Shown here piece by piece: positions 24,553-39,300 of a stretch of DNA of 64,000 bases (positions are counted from its first letter, which is position 1; every line of letters begins with the position of its first letter). The translations under genes and the position numbers were made by a program. The stretch is from Cladorhizidae sp. MBARI D1340-BT2 (lineage: Eukaryota; Porifera; Demospongiae; Poecilosclerida; Cladorhizidae): the NCBI GenBank assembly GCA_028752905.1, contig JAQNBH010000063.1:1-64000 (forward strand), given 5' to 3'. The notes under the pieces were generated by a model. The model did no database searches. It saw only the letters and a list, made by a program, of their open reading frames with translations, and had not been told where the DNA came from.

Positions 24553-27500
24553 GAGAACACATAATGAAACCTATCATTCGAATCATATCAAGTCCATTAC
24601 AGTGAAGTGTGCATAATATTATGGATGTTTGATATCAACAGAGAGCACAGGGAGAGACCTATCTTAATAGCTATATATCAAATTTATACAGTGAAGTGTG
24701 GAGAATCTATGAAGCTAACCTGTTTAGCATCAAGATAGAGAACACATAGAGAAACCTATCTTGTGATTCTATGTATGCAGAATATACGGATGTTTGGTAT
24801 CAAGAGAGAGAACAGAGAGAGGCCTACCTTTAGAGCTATATATCAAGTCTATTCAGTGAAGTGTGGAGAATCTATGAAGCTAACATGTTTAGCTCAAGAT
24901 AGAGAACACTGAGAGATACCTATCTTGCAAGTCCACTACAGTGAAGTGTGCAGAATATATGGATGTTTGGTATCAAGAGAGAGCACTTAGAGAGTCCTAT
25001 CTTAATAGCTATACATCAAGTCTATTCAGTGAAGTGTGGATAATCTACGAAGCTAAACATGTTTAGCATCAAGTAAGAGTACAATTCATAACTGCCCTAA
25101 TTAACAAGACCAAAGTCCCAGATTTTGTCAACTGATAGAGAAGGCCCTTATCTGCAACATGTCAACAGATTATCAATAAATGTAGTGGTTTTTCACTGGC
25201 AGGCCACCGCTTTGGCAACTGGAAAACGCCAGGAAAGATCGCAAACCTTACCACTTCAAATCACCATAACTTGCTAATACTTAGAGTAATCAAAATTTTG
25301 GCACGTACAAAAGACAGATAATTAAAAGGGCTATCCGGTGATATAAAAAATTTCTTTTTTGGGTAAAGTGTAGAAAAGTTATGAGCTTTACGGCAAAAAA
25401 GCAAGATTTTTGGGGGGAAAATGAGAAACATATAGACCAAATTAGGGCAAATATCAAGATAGAGAACACATAATGAAACCTATCATTCGAATCATATCAA
25501 GTCCATTACAGTGAAGTGTGCAGAATATTATGGATGTTTGATATCAACAGAGAGCACAGGGAGAGACCTATCTTAATAGCTATATATCAAATTTATACAG
25601 TGAAGTGTGGAGAATCTATGAAGCTAACCTGTTTAGCATCAAGATAGAGAACACATAGAGAAACCTATCTTGTGATTCTATGTATGCAGAATATACGGAT
25701 GTTTGGTATCAAGAGAGAGAACAGAGAGAGGCCTACCTTTAGAGCTATATATCAAGTCTATTCAGTGAAGTGTGGAGAATCTATGAAGCTAACATGTTTA
25801 GCTCAAGATAGAGAACACTGAGAGATACCTATCTTGCAAGTCCACTACAGTGAAGTGTGCAGAATATATGGATGTTTGGTATCAAGAGAGAGCACTTAGA
25901 GAGTCCTATCTTAATAGCTATACATCAAGTCTATTCAGTGAAGTGTGGATAATCTACGAAGCTAAACATGTTTAGCATCAAGTAAGAGTACAATTCATAA
26001 CTGCCCTAATTAACAAGACCAAAGTCCCAGATTTTGTCAACTGATAGAGAAGGCCCTTATCTGCAACATGTCAACAGATTATCAATAAATGTAGTGGTTT
26101 TTCACTGGCAGGCCACCGCTTTGGCAACTGGAAAACGCCAGGAAAGATAGCAAACCTTACCACTTCAAATCACCATAACTTGCTAATACTTAGAGTAATC
26201 AAAATTTTGGCACGTACAAAAGACAGATAATTAAAAGGGCTATCCGATGATATAAAAAATTTCTTTTTTGGGTAAAGTATAGAAAAGTTATGAGCTTTAC
26301 GGCAAAAAAGCAAGATTTTTGGGGGGAAAATGAGAAACATATAGACCAAATTAGGGCAAATATCAAGATAGAGAACACATAATGAAACCTATCATTCGAA
26401 TCATATCAAGTCCATTACAGTGAAGTGTGCATAATATTATGGATGTTTGATATCAACAGAGAGCACAGGGAGAGACCTATCTTAATAGCTATATATCAAA
26501 TTTATACAGTGAAGTGTGGAGAATCTATGAAGCTAACCTGTTTAGCATCAAGATAGAGAACACATAGAGAAACCTATCTTGTGATTCTATGTATGCAGAA
26601 TATACGGATGTTTGGTATCAAGAGAGAGAACAGAGAGAGGCCTACCTTTAGAGCTATATATCAAGTCTATTCAGTGAAGTGTGGAGAATCTATGAAGCTA
26701 ACATGTTTAGCTCAAGATAGAGAACACTGAGAGATACCTATCTTGCAAGTCCACTACAGTGAAGTGTGCAGAATATATGGATGTTTGGTATCAAGAGAGA
26801 GCACTTAGAGAGTCCTATCTTAATAGCTATACATCAAGTCTATTCAGTGAAGTGTGGATAATCTACGAAGCTAAACATGTTTAGCATCAAGTAAGAGTAC
26901 AATTCATAACTGCCCTAATTAACAAGACCAAAGTCCCAGATTTTGTCAACTGATAGAGAAGGCCCTTATCTGCAACATGTCAACAGATTATCAATAAATG
27001 TAGTGGTTTTTCACTGGCAGGCCACCGCTTTGGCAACTGGAAAACGCCAGGAAAGATCGCAAACCTTACCACTTCAAATCACCATAACTTGCTAATACTT
27101 AGAGTAATCAAAATTATGGCACGTACAAAAGACAGATAATTAGAAGGGCTATCCGGTGATATAAAAAATTTCTTTTTTGGGTAAAGTGTAGAAAAGTTAT
27201 GAGCTTTACGGCAAAAAAGCAAGATTTTTGGGGGAAAAATGAGAAACATATAGACCAAATTAGGGCAAATATCAAGATAGAGAACACATAATGAAACCTA
27301 TCATTCGAATCATATCAAGTCCATTACAGTGAAGTGTGCATAATATTATGGATGTTTGATATCAACAGAGAGCACAGGGAGAGACCTATCTTAATAGCTA
27401 TATATCAAATTTATACAGTGAAGTGTGGAGAATCTATGAAGCTAACCTGTTTAGCATCAAGATAGAGAACACATAGAGAAACCTATCTTGTGATTCTATG

Positions 27501-28188
27501 TATGCAGAATATACGGATGTTTGGTATCAAGAGAGAGAACAGAGAGAGGCCTACCTTTAGAGCTATATATCAAGTCTATTCAGTGAAGTGTGGAGAATCT
27601 ATGAAGCTAACATGTTTAGCTCAAGATAGAGAACACTGAGAGATACCTATCTTGCAAGTCCACTACAGTGAAGTGTGCAGAATATATGGATGTTTGGTAT
27701 CAAGAGAGAGCACTTAGAGAGTCCTATCTTAATAGCTATACATCAAGTCTATTCAGTGAAGTGTGGATAATCTACGAAGCTAAACATGTTTAGCATCAAG
27801 TAAGAGTACAATTCATAACTGCCCTAATTAACAAGACCAAAGTCCCAGATTTTGTCAACTGATAGAGAAGGCCCTTATCTGCAACATGTCAACAGATTAT
27901 CAATAAATGTAGTGGTTTTTCACTGGCAGGCCACCGCTTTGGCAACTGGAAAACGCCAGGAAAGATAGCAAACCTTACCACTTCAAATCACCATAACTTG
28001 CTAATACTTAGAGTAATCAAAATTTTGGCACGTACAAAAGACAGATAATTAAAAGGGCTATCCGATGATATAAAAAATTTCTTTTTTGGGTAAAGTATAG
28101 AAAAGTTATGAGCTTTACGGCAAAAAAGCAAGATTTTTGGGGGGAAAATGAGAAACATATAGACCAAATTAGGGCAAATATCAAGATA
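24553..28188 (+). repeat. Monomers 28-31, order S-S-M-S, mosaic copies
   Basis: Starts 24553, 25462, 26371, 27280. Monomer 28 is the only copy with 746T and 773A but 786G and 818G, so it looks recombinant. Monomer 29 carries 746T/773A/786A/818A on a 62G background, while 31 carries the same set on 62T. Monomer 30 has T5G5A5. This run has no full partner elsewhere in the window. Confidence 0.82.
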
Positions 28189-31100
28189 GAGAACACATAA
28201 TGAAACCTATCATTCGAATCATATCAAGTCCATTACAGTGAAGTGTGCAGAATATTATGGATGTTTGATATCAACAGAGAGCACAGGGAGAGACCTATCT
28301 TAATAGCTATATATCAAGTTTATACAGTGAAGTGTGGAGAATCTATGAAGCTAACCTGTTTAGCATCAAGATAGAGAACACATAGAGAAACCTATCTTGT
28401 GATTCTATGTATGCAGAATATACGGATGTTTGGTATCAAGAGAGAGAACAGAGAGAGGCCTACCTTTAGAGCTATATATCAAGTCTATTCAGTGAAGTGT
28501 GGAGAATCTATGAAGCTAACATGTTTAGCTCAAGATAGAGAACACTGAGAGATACCTATCTTGCAAGTCCACTACAGTGAAGTGTGCAGAATATATGGAT
28601 GTTTGGTATCAAGAGAGAGCACTTAGAGAGTCCTATCTTAATAGCTATACATCAAGTCTATTCAGTGAAGTGTGGATAATCTACGAAGCTAAACATGTTT
28701 AGCATCAAGTAAGAGTACAATTCATAACTGCCCTAATTAACAAGACCAAAGTCCCAGATTTTGTCAACTGATAGAGAAGGCCCTTATCTGCAACATGTCA
28801 ACAGATTATCAATAAATGTAGTGGTTTTTCACTGGCAGGCCACCGCTTTGGCAACTGGAAAACGCCAGGAAAGATAGCAAACCTTACCACTTCAAATCAC
28901 CATAACTTGCTAATACTTAGAGTAATCAAAATTATGGCACGTACAAAAGACAGATAATTAGAAGGGCTATCCGGTGATATAAAAAATTTCTTTTTTGGGT
29001 AAAGTGTAGAAAAGTTATGAGCTTTACGGCAAAAAAGCAAGATTTTTGGGGGGAAAATGAGAAACATATAGACCAAATTAGGGCAAATATCAAGATAGAG
29101 AACACATAATGAAACCTATCATTCGAATCATATCAAGTCCATTACAGTGAAGTGTGCATAATATTATGGATGTTTGATATCAACAGAGAGCACAGGGAGA
29201 GACCTATCTTAATAGCTATATATCAAATTTATACAGTGAAGTGTGGAGAATCTATGAAGCTAACCTGTTTAGCATCAAGATAGAGAACACATAGAGAAAC
29301 CTATCTTGTGATTCTATGTATGCAGAATATACGGATGTTTGGTATCAAGAGAGAGAACAGAGAGAGGCCTACCTTTAGAGCTATATATCAAGTCTATTCA
29401 GTGAAGTGTGGAGAATCTATGAAGCTAACATGTTTAGCTCAAGATAGAGAACACTGAGAGATACCTATCTTGCAAGTCCACTACAGTGAAGTGTGCAGAA
29501 TATATGGATGTTTGGTATCAAGAGAGAGCACTTAGAGAGTCCTATCTTAATAGCTATACATCAAGTCTATTCAGTGAAGTGTGGATAATCTACGAAGCTA
29601 AACATGTTTAGCATCAAGTAAGAGTACAATTCATAACTGCCCTAATTAACAAGACCAAAGTCCCAGATTTTGTCAACTGATAGAGAAGGCCCTTATCTGC
29701 AACATGTCAACAGATTATCAATAAATGTAGTGGTTTTTCACTGGCAGGCCACCGCTTTGGCAACTGGAAAACGCCAGGAAAGATAGCAAACCTTACCACT
29801 TCAAATCACCATAACTTGCTAATACTTAGAGTAATCAAAATTATGGCACGTATAAAAGACAGATAATTAGAAGGGCTATCCGGTGATATAAAAAAATTCT
29901 TTTTTGGGTAAAGTGTAGAAAAGTTATGAGCTTTACGGCAAAAAAGCAAGATTTTTGGGGGGGAAATGAGAAACATATAGACCAAATTAGGGCAAATATC
30001 AAGATAGAGAACACATAATGAAACCTATCATTCGAATCATATCAAGTCCATTACAGTGAAGTGTGCATAATATTATGGATGTTTGATATCAACAGAGAGC
30101 ACAGGGAGAGACCTATCTTAATAGCTATATATCAAATTTATACAGTGAAGTGTGGAGAATCTATGAAGCTAACCTGTTTAGCATCAAGATAGAGAACACA
30201 TAGAGAAACCTATCTTGTGATTCTATGTATGCAGAATATACGGATGTTTGGTATCAAGAGAGAGAACAGAGAGAGGCCTACCTTTAGAGCTATATATCAA
30301 GTCTATTCAGTGAAGTGTGGAGAATCTATGAAGCTAACATGTTTAGCTCAAGATAGAGAACACTGAGAGATACCTATCTTGCAAGTCCACTACAGTGAAG
30401 TGTGCAGAATATATGGATGTTTGGTATCAAGAGAGAGCACTTAGAGAGTCCTATCTTAATAGCTATACATCAAGTCTATTCAGTGAAGTGTGGATAATCT
30501 ACGAAGCTAAACATGTTTAGCATCAAGTAAGAGTACAATTCATAACTGCCCTAATTAACAAGACCAAAGTCCCAGATTTTGTCAACTGATAGAGAAGGCC
30601 CTTATCTGCAACATGTGAACAGATTATCAATAAATGTAGTGGTTTTTCACTGGCAGGCCACCGCTTTGGCAACTGGAAAACGCCAGGAAAGATCGCAAAC
30701 CTTACCACTTCAAATCACCATAACTTGCTAATACTTAGAGTAATCAAAATTATGGCACGTACAAAAGACAGATAATTAGAAGGGCTATCCGGTGATATAA
30801 AAAATTCTTTTTTGGGTAAAGTGTAGAAAAGTTATGAGCTTTACGGCAAAAAAGCAAGATTTTTGGGGAAAAAATGAGAAACATATAGACCAAATTAGGG
30901 CAAATATCAAGATAGAGAACACATAATGAAACCTGTCATTCGAATCATATCAAGTCCATTACAGTGAAGTGTGCATAATATTATGGATGTTTGATATCAA
31001 CAGAGAGCACAGGGAGAGACCTATCTTAATAGCTATATATCAAATTTATACAGTGAAGTGTGGAGAATCTATGAAGCTAACCTGTTTAGCATCAAGATAG

Positions 31101-34100
31101 AGAACACATAGAGAAACCTATCTTGTGATTCTATGTATGCAGAATATACGGATGTTTGGTATCAAGAGAGAGAACAGAGAGAGGCCTACCTTTAGAGCTA
31201 TATATCAAGTCTATTCAGTGAAGTGTGGAGAATCTATGAAGCTAACATGTTTAGCTCAAGATAGAGAACACTGAGAGATACCTATCTTGCAAGTCCACTA
31301 CAGTGAAGTGTGCAGAATATATGGATGTTTGGTATCAAGAGAGAGCACTTAGAGAGTCCTATCTTAATAGCTATACATCAAGTCTATTCAGTGAAGTGTG
31401 GATAATCTACGAAGCTAAACATGTTTAGCATCAAGTAAGAGTACAATTCATAACTGCCCTAATTAACAAGACCAAAGTCCCAGATTTTGTCAACTGATAG
31501 AGAAGGCCCTTATCTGCAACATGTCAACAGATTATCAATAAATGTAGTGGTTTTTCACTGGCAGGCCACCGCTTTGGCAACTGGAAAACGCCAGGAAAGA
31601 TCGCAAACCTTACCACTTCAAATCACCATAACTTGCTAATACTTAGAGTAATCAAAATTATGGCACGTACAAAAGACAGATAATTAGAAGGGCTATCCGG
31701 TGATATAAAAAATTTCTTTTTTGGGTAAAGTGTAGAAAAGTTATGAGCTTTACGGCAAAAAAGCAAGATTTTTGGGGGGGAAATGAGAAACATATAGACC
31801 AAATTAGGGCAAATATCAAGATAGAGAACACATAATGAAACCTATCATTCGAATCATATCAAGTCCATTACAGTGAAGTGTGCATAATATTATGGATGTT
31901 TGATATCAACAGAGAGCACAGGGAGAGACCTATCTTAATAGCTATATATCAAATTTATACAGTGAAGTGTGGAGAATCTATGAAGCTAACCTGTTTAGCA
32001 TCAAGATAGAGAACACATAGAGAAACCTATCTTGTGATCCTATGTATGCAGAATATACGGATGTTTGGTATCAAGAGAGAGAGAACACAGAGAGGCCTAC
32101 CTTTAGAGCTATATATCAAGTCTATTCAGTGAAGTGTGGAGAATCTATGAAGCTAACATGTTTAGCTCAAGATAGAGAACACTGAGAGATACCTATCTTG
32201 CAAGTCCACTACAGTGAAGTGTGCAGAATATATGGATGTTTGGTATCAAGAGAGAGCACTTAGAGAGTCCTATCTTAATAGCTATACATCAAGTCTATTC
32301 AGTGAAGTGTGGATAATCTACGAAGCTAAACATGTTTAGCATCAAGTAAGAGTACAATTCATAACTGCCCTAATTAACAAGACCAAAGTCCCAGATTTTG
32401 TCAACTGATAGAGAAGGCCCTTATCTGCAACATGTCAACAGATTATCAATAAATGTAGTGGTTTTTCACTGGCAGGCCACCGCTTTGGCAACTGGAAAAC
32501 GCCAGGAAAGATCGCAAACCTTACCACTTCAAATCACCATAACTTGCTAATACTTAGAGTAATCAAAATTATGGTACGTACAAAAGACAGATAATTAGAA
32601 GGGCTATCCGGTGATATAAAAAATTTCTTTTTTGGGTAAAGTGTAGAAAAGTTATGAGCTTTACGGCAAAAAAGCAAGATTTTTTGGGGGAAAATGAGAA
32701 ACATATAGACCAAATTAGGGCAAATATCAAGATAGAGAACACATAATGAAACCTATCATTCGAATCATATCAAGTCCATTACAGTGAAGTGTGCATAATA
32801 TTATGGATGTTTGATATCAACAGAGAGCACAGGGAGAGACCTATCTTAATAGCTATATATCAAATTTATACAGTGAAGTGTGGAGAATCTATGAAGCTAA
32901 CCTGTTTAGCATCAAGATAGAGAACACATAGAGAAACCTATCTTGTGATTCTATGTATGCAGAATATACGGATGTTTGGTATCAAGAGAGAGAACAGAGA
33001 GAGGCCTACCTTTAGAGCTATATATCAAGTCTATTCAGTGAAGTGTGGAGAATCTATGAAGCTAACATGTTTAGCTCAAGATAGAGAACACTGAGAGATA
33101 CCTATCTTGCAAGTCCACTACAGTGAAGTGTGCAGAATATATGGATGTTTGGTATCAAGAGAGAGCACTTAGAGAGTCCTATCTTAATAGCTATACATCA
33201 AGTCTATTCAGTGAAGTGTGGATAATCTACGAAGCTAAACATGTTTAGCATCAAGTAAGAGTACAATTCATAACTGCCCTAATTAACAAGACCAAAGTCC
33301 CAGATTTTGTCAACTGATAGAGAAGGCCCTTATCTGCAACATGTCAACAGATTATCAATAAATGTAGTGGTTTTTCACTGGCAGGCCACCGCTTTGGCAA
33401 CTGGAAAACGCCAGGAAAGATAGCAAACCTTACCACTTCAAATCACCATAACTTGCTAATACTTAGAGTAATCAAAATTATGGCACGTACAAAAGACAGA
33501 TAATTAGAAGGGCTATCCGGTGATATAAAAAATTTCTTTTTTGGGTAAAGTGTAGAAAAGTTATGAGCTTTACGGCAAAAAAGCAAGATTTTTTGGGGGA
33601 AAATGAGAAACATATAGACCAAATTAGGGCAAATATCAAGATAGAGAACACATAATGAAACCTATCATTCGAATCATATCAAGTCCATTACAGTGAAGTG
33701 TGCATAATATTATGGATGTTTGATATCAACAGAGAGCACAGGGAGAGACCTATCTTAATAGCTATATATCAAATTTATACAGTGAAGTGTGGAGAATCTA
33801 TGAAGCTAACCTGTTTAGCATCAAGATAGAGAACACATAGAGAAACCTATCTTGTGATTCTATGTATGCAGAATATACGGATGTTTGGTATCAAGAGAGA
33901 GAACAGAGAGAGGCCTACCTTTAGAGCTATATATCAAGTCTATTCAGTGAAGTGTGGAGAATCTATGAAGCTAACATGTTTAGCTCAAGATAGAGAACAC
34001 TGAGAGATACCTATCTTGCAAGTCCACTACAGTGAAGTGTGCAGAATATATGGATGTTTGGTATCAAGAGAGAGCACTTAGAGAGTCCTATCTTAATAGC

Positions 34101-34552
34101 TATACATCAAGTCTATTCAGTGAAGTGTGGATAATCTACGAAGCTAAACATGTTTAGCATCAAGTAAGAGTACAATTCATAACTGCCCTAATTAACAAGA
34201 CCAAAGTCCAAGATTTTGTCAACTGATAGAGAAGGCCCTTATCTGCAACATGTCAACAGATTATCAATAAATGTAGTGGTTTTTCACTGGCAGGCCACCG
34301 CTTTGGCAACTGGAAAACGCCAGGAAAGATAGCAAACCTTACCACTTCAAATCACCATAACTTGCTAATACTTAGAGTAATCAAAATTATGGCACGTACA
34401 AAAGACAGATAATTAGAAGGGCTATCCGGTGATATAAAAAATTTCTTTTTTGGGTAAAGTATAGAAAAGTTATGAGCTTTACGGCAAAAAAGCAAGATTT
34501 TTGGGGGGAAAATGAGAAACATATAGACCAAATTAGGGCAAATATCAAGATA
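28189..34552 (+). repeat. Monomers 32-38, order P-U-X-Y-Z-W-V
   Basis: Starts 28189, 29098, 30007, 30915, 31824, 32735, 33644. Monomer 34 is X with 611G (908 bp). Monomer 36 is a 911 bp Z with T6G5A4. Monomer 33 carries a private T at 29853. Monomers 32-37 (5455 bp) match 42-47. Monomer 38 matches 2 and 41 (567A, 818A, T5G6A4) rather than 48. Confidence 0.87.
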
Positions 34553-36370
34553 GAGAACACATAATGAAACCTATCATTCGAATCATATCAAGTCCATTAC
34601 AGTGAAGTGTGCAGAATATTATGGATGTTTGATATCAACAGAGAGCACAGGGAGAGACCTATCTTAATAGCTATATATCAAGTTTATACAGTGAAGTGTG
34701 GAGAATCTATGAAGCTAACCTGTTTAGCATCAAGATAGAGAACACATAGAGAAACCTATCTTGTGATTCTATGTATGCAGAATATACGGATGTTTGGTAT
34801 CAAGAGAGAGAACAGAGAGAGGCCTACCTTTAGAGCTATATATCAAGTCTATTCAGTGAAGTGTGGAGAATCTATGAAGCTAACATGTTTAGCTCAAGAT
34901 AGAGAACACTGAGAGATACCTATCTTGCAAGTCCACTACAGTGAAGTGTGCAGAATATATGGATGTTTGGTATCAAGAGAGAGCACTTAGAGAGTCCTAT
35001 CTTAATAGCTATACATCAAGTCTATTCAGTGAAGTGTGGATAATCTACGAAGCTAAACATGTTTAGCATCAAGTAAGAGTACAATTCATAACTGCCCTAA
35101 TTAACAAGACCAAAGTCCCAGATTTTGTCAACTGATAGAGAAGGCTCTTATCTGCAACATGTCAACAGATTATCAATAAATGTAGTGGTTTTTCACTGGC
35201 AGGCCACCGCTTTGGCAACTGGAAAACGCCAGGAAAGATAGCAAACCTTACCACTACAAATCACCATAACTTGCTAATACTTAGAGTAATCAAAATTATG
35301 GCACGTACAAAAGACAGATAATTAGAAGGGCTATCCGGTGATATAAAAAATTTCTTTTTTGGGTAAAGTGTAGAAAAGTTATGAGCTTTACGGCAAAAAA
35401 GCAAGATTTTTTGGGGGAAAATGAGAAACATATAGACCAAATTAGGGCAAATATCAAGATAGAGAACACATAATGAAACCTATCATTCGAATCATATCAA
35501 GTCCATTACAGTGAAGTGTGCATAATATTATGGATGTTTGATATCAACAGAGAGCACAGGGAGAGACCTATCTTAATAGCTATATATCAAATTTATACAG
35601 TGAAGTGTGGAGAATCTATGAAGCTAACCTGTTTAGCATCAAGATAGAGAACACATAGAGAAACCTATCTTGTGATTCTATGTATGCAGAATATACGGAT
35701 GTTTGGTATCAAGAGAGAGAACAGAGAGAGGCCTACCTTTAGAGCTATATATCAAGTCTATTCAGTGAAGTGTGGAGAATCTATGAAGCTAACATGTTTA
35801 GCTCAAGATAGAGAACACTGAGAGATACCTATCTTGCAAGTCCACTACAGTGAAGTGTGCAGAATATATGGATGTTTGGTATCAAGAGAGAGCACTTAGA
35901 GAGTCCTATCTTAATAGCTATACATCAAGTCTATTCAGTGAAGTGTGGATAATCTACGAAGCTAAACATGTTTAGCATCAAGTAAGAGTACAATTCATAA
36001 CTGCCCTAATTAACAAGACCAAAGTCCCAGATTTTGTCAACTGATAGAGAAGGCTCTTATCTGCAACATGTCAACAGATTATCAATAAATGTAGTGGTTT
36101 TTCACTGGCAGGCCACCGCTTTGGCAACTGGAAAACGCCAGGAAAGATAGCAAACCTTACCACTACAAATCACCATAACTTGCTAATACTTAGAGTAATC
36201 AAAATTATGGCACGTACAAAAGACAGATAATTAGAAGGGCTATCCGGTGATATAAAAAATTTCTTTTTTGGGTAAAGTGTAGAAAAGTTATGAGCTTTAC
36301 GGCAAAAAAGCAAGATTTTTTGGGGGAAAATGAGAAACATATAGACCAAATTAGGGCAAATATCAAGATA
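34553..36370 (+). repeat. Monomers 39-40, class F pair
   Basis: Both have 594T and 704A (ccactacaaatc), seen only here, plus T6G5A4. They differ at 62/130: GG in 39, TA in 40. The adjacency of two copies with the same private allele points to a recent local duplication with exchange at the 5' end of the monomer. Confidence 0.87.
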
Positions 36371-39300
36371 GAGAACACATAATGAAACCTATCATTCGAA
36401 TCATATCAAGTCCATTACAGTGAAGTGTGCATAATATTATGGATGTTTGATATCAACAGAGAGCACAGGGAGAGACCTATCTTAATAGCTATATATCAAA
36501 TTTATACAGTGAAGTGTGGAGAATCTATGAAGCTAACCTGTTTAGCATCAAGATAGAGAACACATAGAGAAACCTATCTTGTGATTCTATGTATGCAGAA
36601 TATACGGATGTTTGGTATCAAGAGAGAGAACAGAGAGAGGCCTACCTTTAGAGCTATATATCAAGTCTATTCAGTGAAGTGTGGAGAATCTATGAAGCTA
36701 ACATGTTTAGCTCAAGATAGAGAACACTGAGAGATACCTATCTTGCAAGTCCACTACAGTGAAGTGTGCAGAATATATGGATGTTTGGTATCAAGAGAGA
36801 GCACTTAGAGAGTCCTATCTTAATAGCTATACATCAAGTCTATTCAGTGAAGTGTGGATAATCTACGAAGCTAAACATGTTTAGCATCAAGTAAGAGTAC
36901 AATTCATAACTGCCCTAATTAACAAGACCAAAGTCCAAGATTTTGTCAACTGATAGAGAAGGCCCTTATCTGCAACATGTCAACAGATTATCAATAAATG
37001 TAGTGGTTTTTCACTGGCAGGCCACCGCTTTGGCAACTGGAAAACGCCAGGAAAGATAGCAAACCTTACCACTTCAAATCACCATAACTTGCTAATACTT
37101 AGAGTAATCAAAATTATGGCACGTACAAAAGACAGATAATTAGAAGGGCTATCCGGTGATATAAAAAATTTCTTTTTTGGGTAAAGTATAGAAAAGTTAT
37201 GAGCTTTACGGCAAAAAAGCAAGATTTTTGGGGGGAAAATGAGAAACATATAGACCAAATTAGGGCAAATATCAAGATAGAGAACACATAATGAAACCTA
37301 TCATTCGAATCATATCAAGTCCATTACAGTGAAGTGTGCAGAATATTATGGATGTTTGATATCAACAGAGAGCACAGGGAGAGACCTATCTTAATAGCTA
37401 TATATCAAGTTTATACAGTGAAGTGTGGAGAATCTATGAAGCTAACCTGTTTAGCATCAAGATAGAGAACACATAGAGAAACCTATCTTGTGATTCTATG
37501 TATGCAGAATATACGGATGTTTGGTATCAAGAGAGAGAACAGAGAGAGGCCTACCTTTAGAGCTATATATCAAGTCTATTCAGTGAAGTGTGGAGAATCT
37601 ATGAAGCTAACATGTTTAGCTCAAGATAGAGAACACTGAGAGATACCTATCTTGCAAGTCCACTACAGTGAAGTGTGCAGAATATATGGATGTTTGGTAT
37701 CAAGAGAGAGCACTTAGAGAGTCCTATCTTAATAGCTATACATCAAGTCTATTCAGTGAAGTGTGGATAATCTACGAAGCTAAACATGTTTAGCATCAAG
37801 TAAGAGTACAATTCATAACTGCCCTAATTAACAAGACCAAAGTCCCAGATTTTGTCAACTGATAGAGAAGGCCCTTATCTGCAACATGTCAACAGATTAT
37901 CAATAAATGTAGTGGTTTTTCACTGGCAGGCCACCGCTTTGGCAACTGGAAAACGCCAGGAAAGATAGCAAACCTTACCACTTCAAATCACCATAACTTG
38001 CTAATACTTAGAGTAATCAAAATTATGGCACGTACAAAAGACAGATAATTAGAAGGGCTATCCGGTGATATAAAAAATTTCTTTTTTGGGTAAAGTGTAG
38101 AAAAGTTATGAGCTTTACGGCAAAAAAGCAAGATTTTTGGGGGGAAAATGAGAAACATATAGACCAAATTAGGGCAAATATCAAGATAGAGAACACATAA
38201 TGAAACCTATCATTCGAATCATATCAAGTCCATTACAGTGAAGTGTGCATAATATTATGGATGTTTGATATCAACAGAGAGCACAGGGAGAGACCTATCT
38301 TAATAGCTATATATCAAATTTATACAGTGAAGTGTGGAGAATCTATGAAGCTAACCTGTTTAGCATCAAGATAGAGAACACATAGAGAAACCTATCTTGT
38401 GATTCTATGTATGCAGAATATACGGATGTTTGGTATCAAGAGAGAGAACAGAGAGAGGCCTACCTTTAGAGCTATATATCAAGTCTATTCAGTGAAGTGT
38501 GGAGAATCTATGAAGCTAACATGTTTAGCTCAAGATAGAGAACACTGAGAGATACCTATCTTGCAAGTCCACTACAGTGAAGTGTGCAGAATATATGGAT
38601 GTTTGGTATCAAGAGAGAGCACTTAGAGAGTCCTATCTTAATAGCTATACATCAAGTCTATTCAGTGAAGTGTGGATAATCTACGAAGCTAAACATGTTT
38701 AGCATCAAGTAAGAGTACAATTCATAACTGCCCTAATTAACAAGACCAAAGTCCCAGATTTTGTCAACTGATAGAGAAGGCCCTTATCTGCAACATGTCA
38801 ACAGATTATCAATAAATGTAGTGGTTTTTCACTGGCAGGCCACCGCTTTGGCAACTGGAAAACGCCAGGAAAGATAGCAAACCTTACCACTTCAAATCAC
38901 CATAACTTGCTAATACTTAGAGTAATCAAAATTATGGCACGTACAAAAGACAGATAATTAGAAGGGCTATCCGGTGATATAAAAAAATTCTTTTTTGGGT
39001 AAAGTGTAGAAAAGTTATGAGCTTTACGGCAAAAAAGCAAGATTTTTGGGGGGGAAATGAGAAACATATAGACCAAATTAGGGCAAATATCAAGATAGAG
39101 AACACATAATGAAACCTATCATTCGAATCATATCAAGTCCATTACAGTGAAGTGTGCATAATATTATGGATGTTTGATATCAACAGAGAGCACAGGGAGA
39201 GACCTATCTTAATAGCTATATATCAAATTTATACAGTGAAGTGTGGAGAATCTATGAAGCTAACCTGTTTAGCATCAAGATAGAGAACACATAGAGAAAC

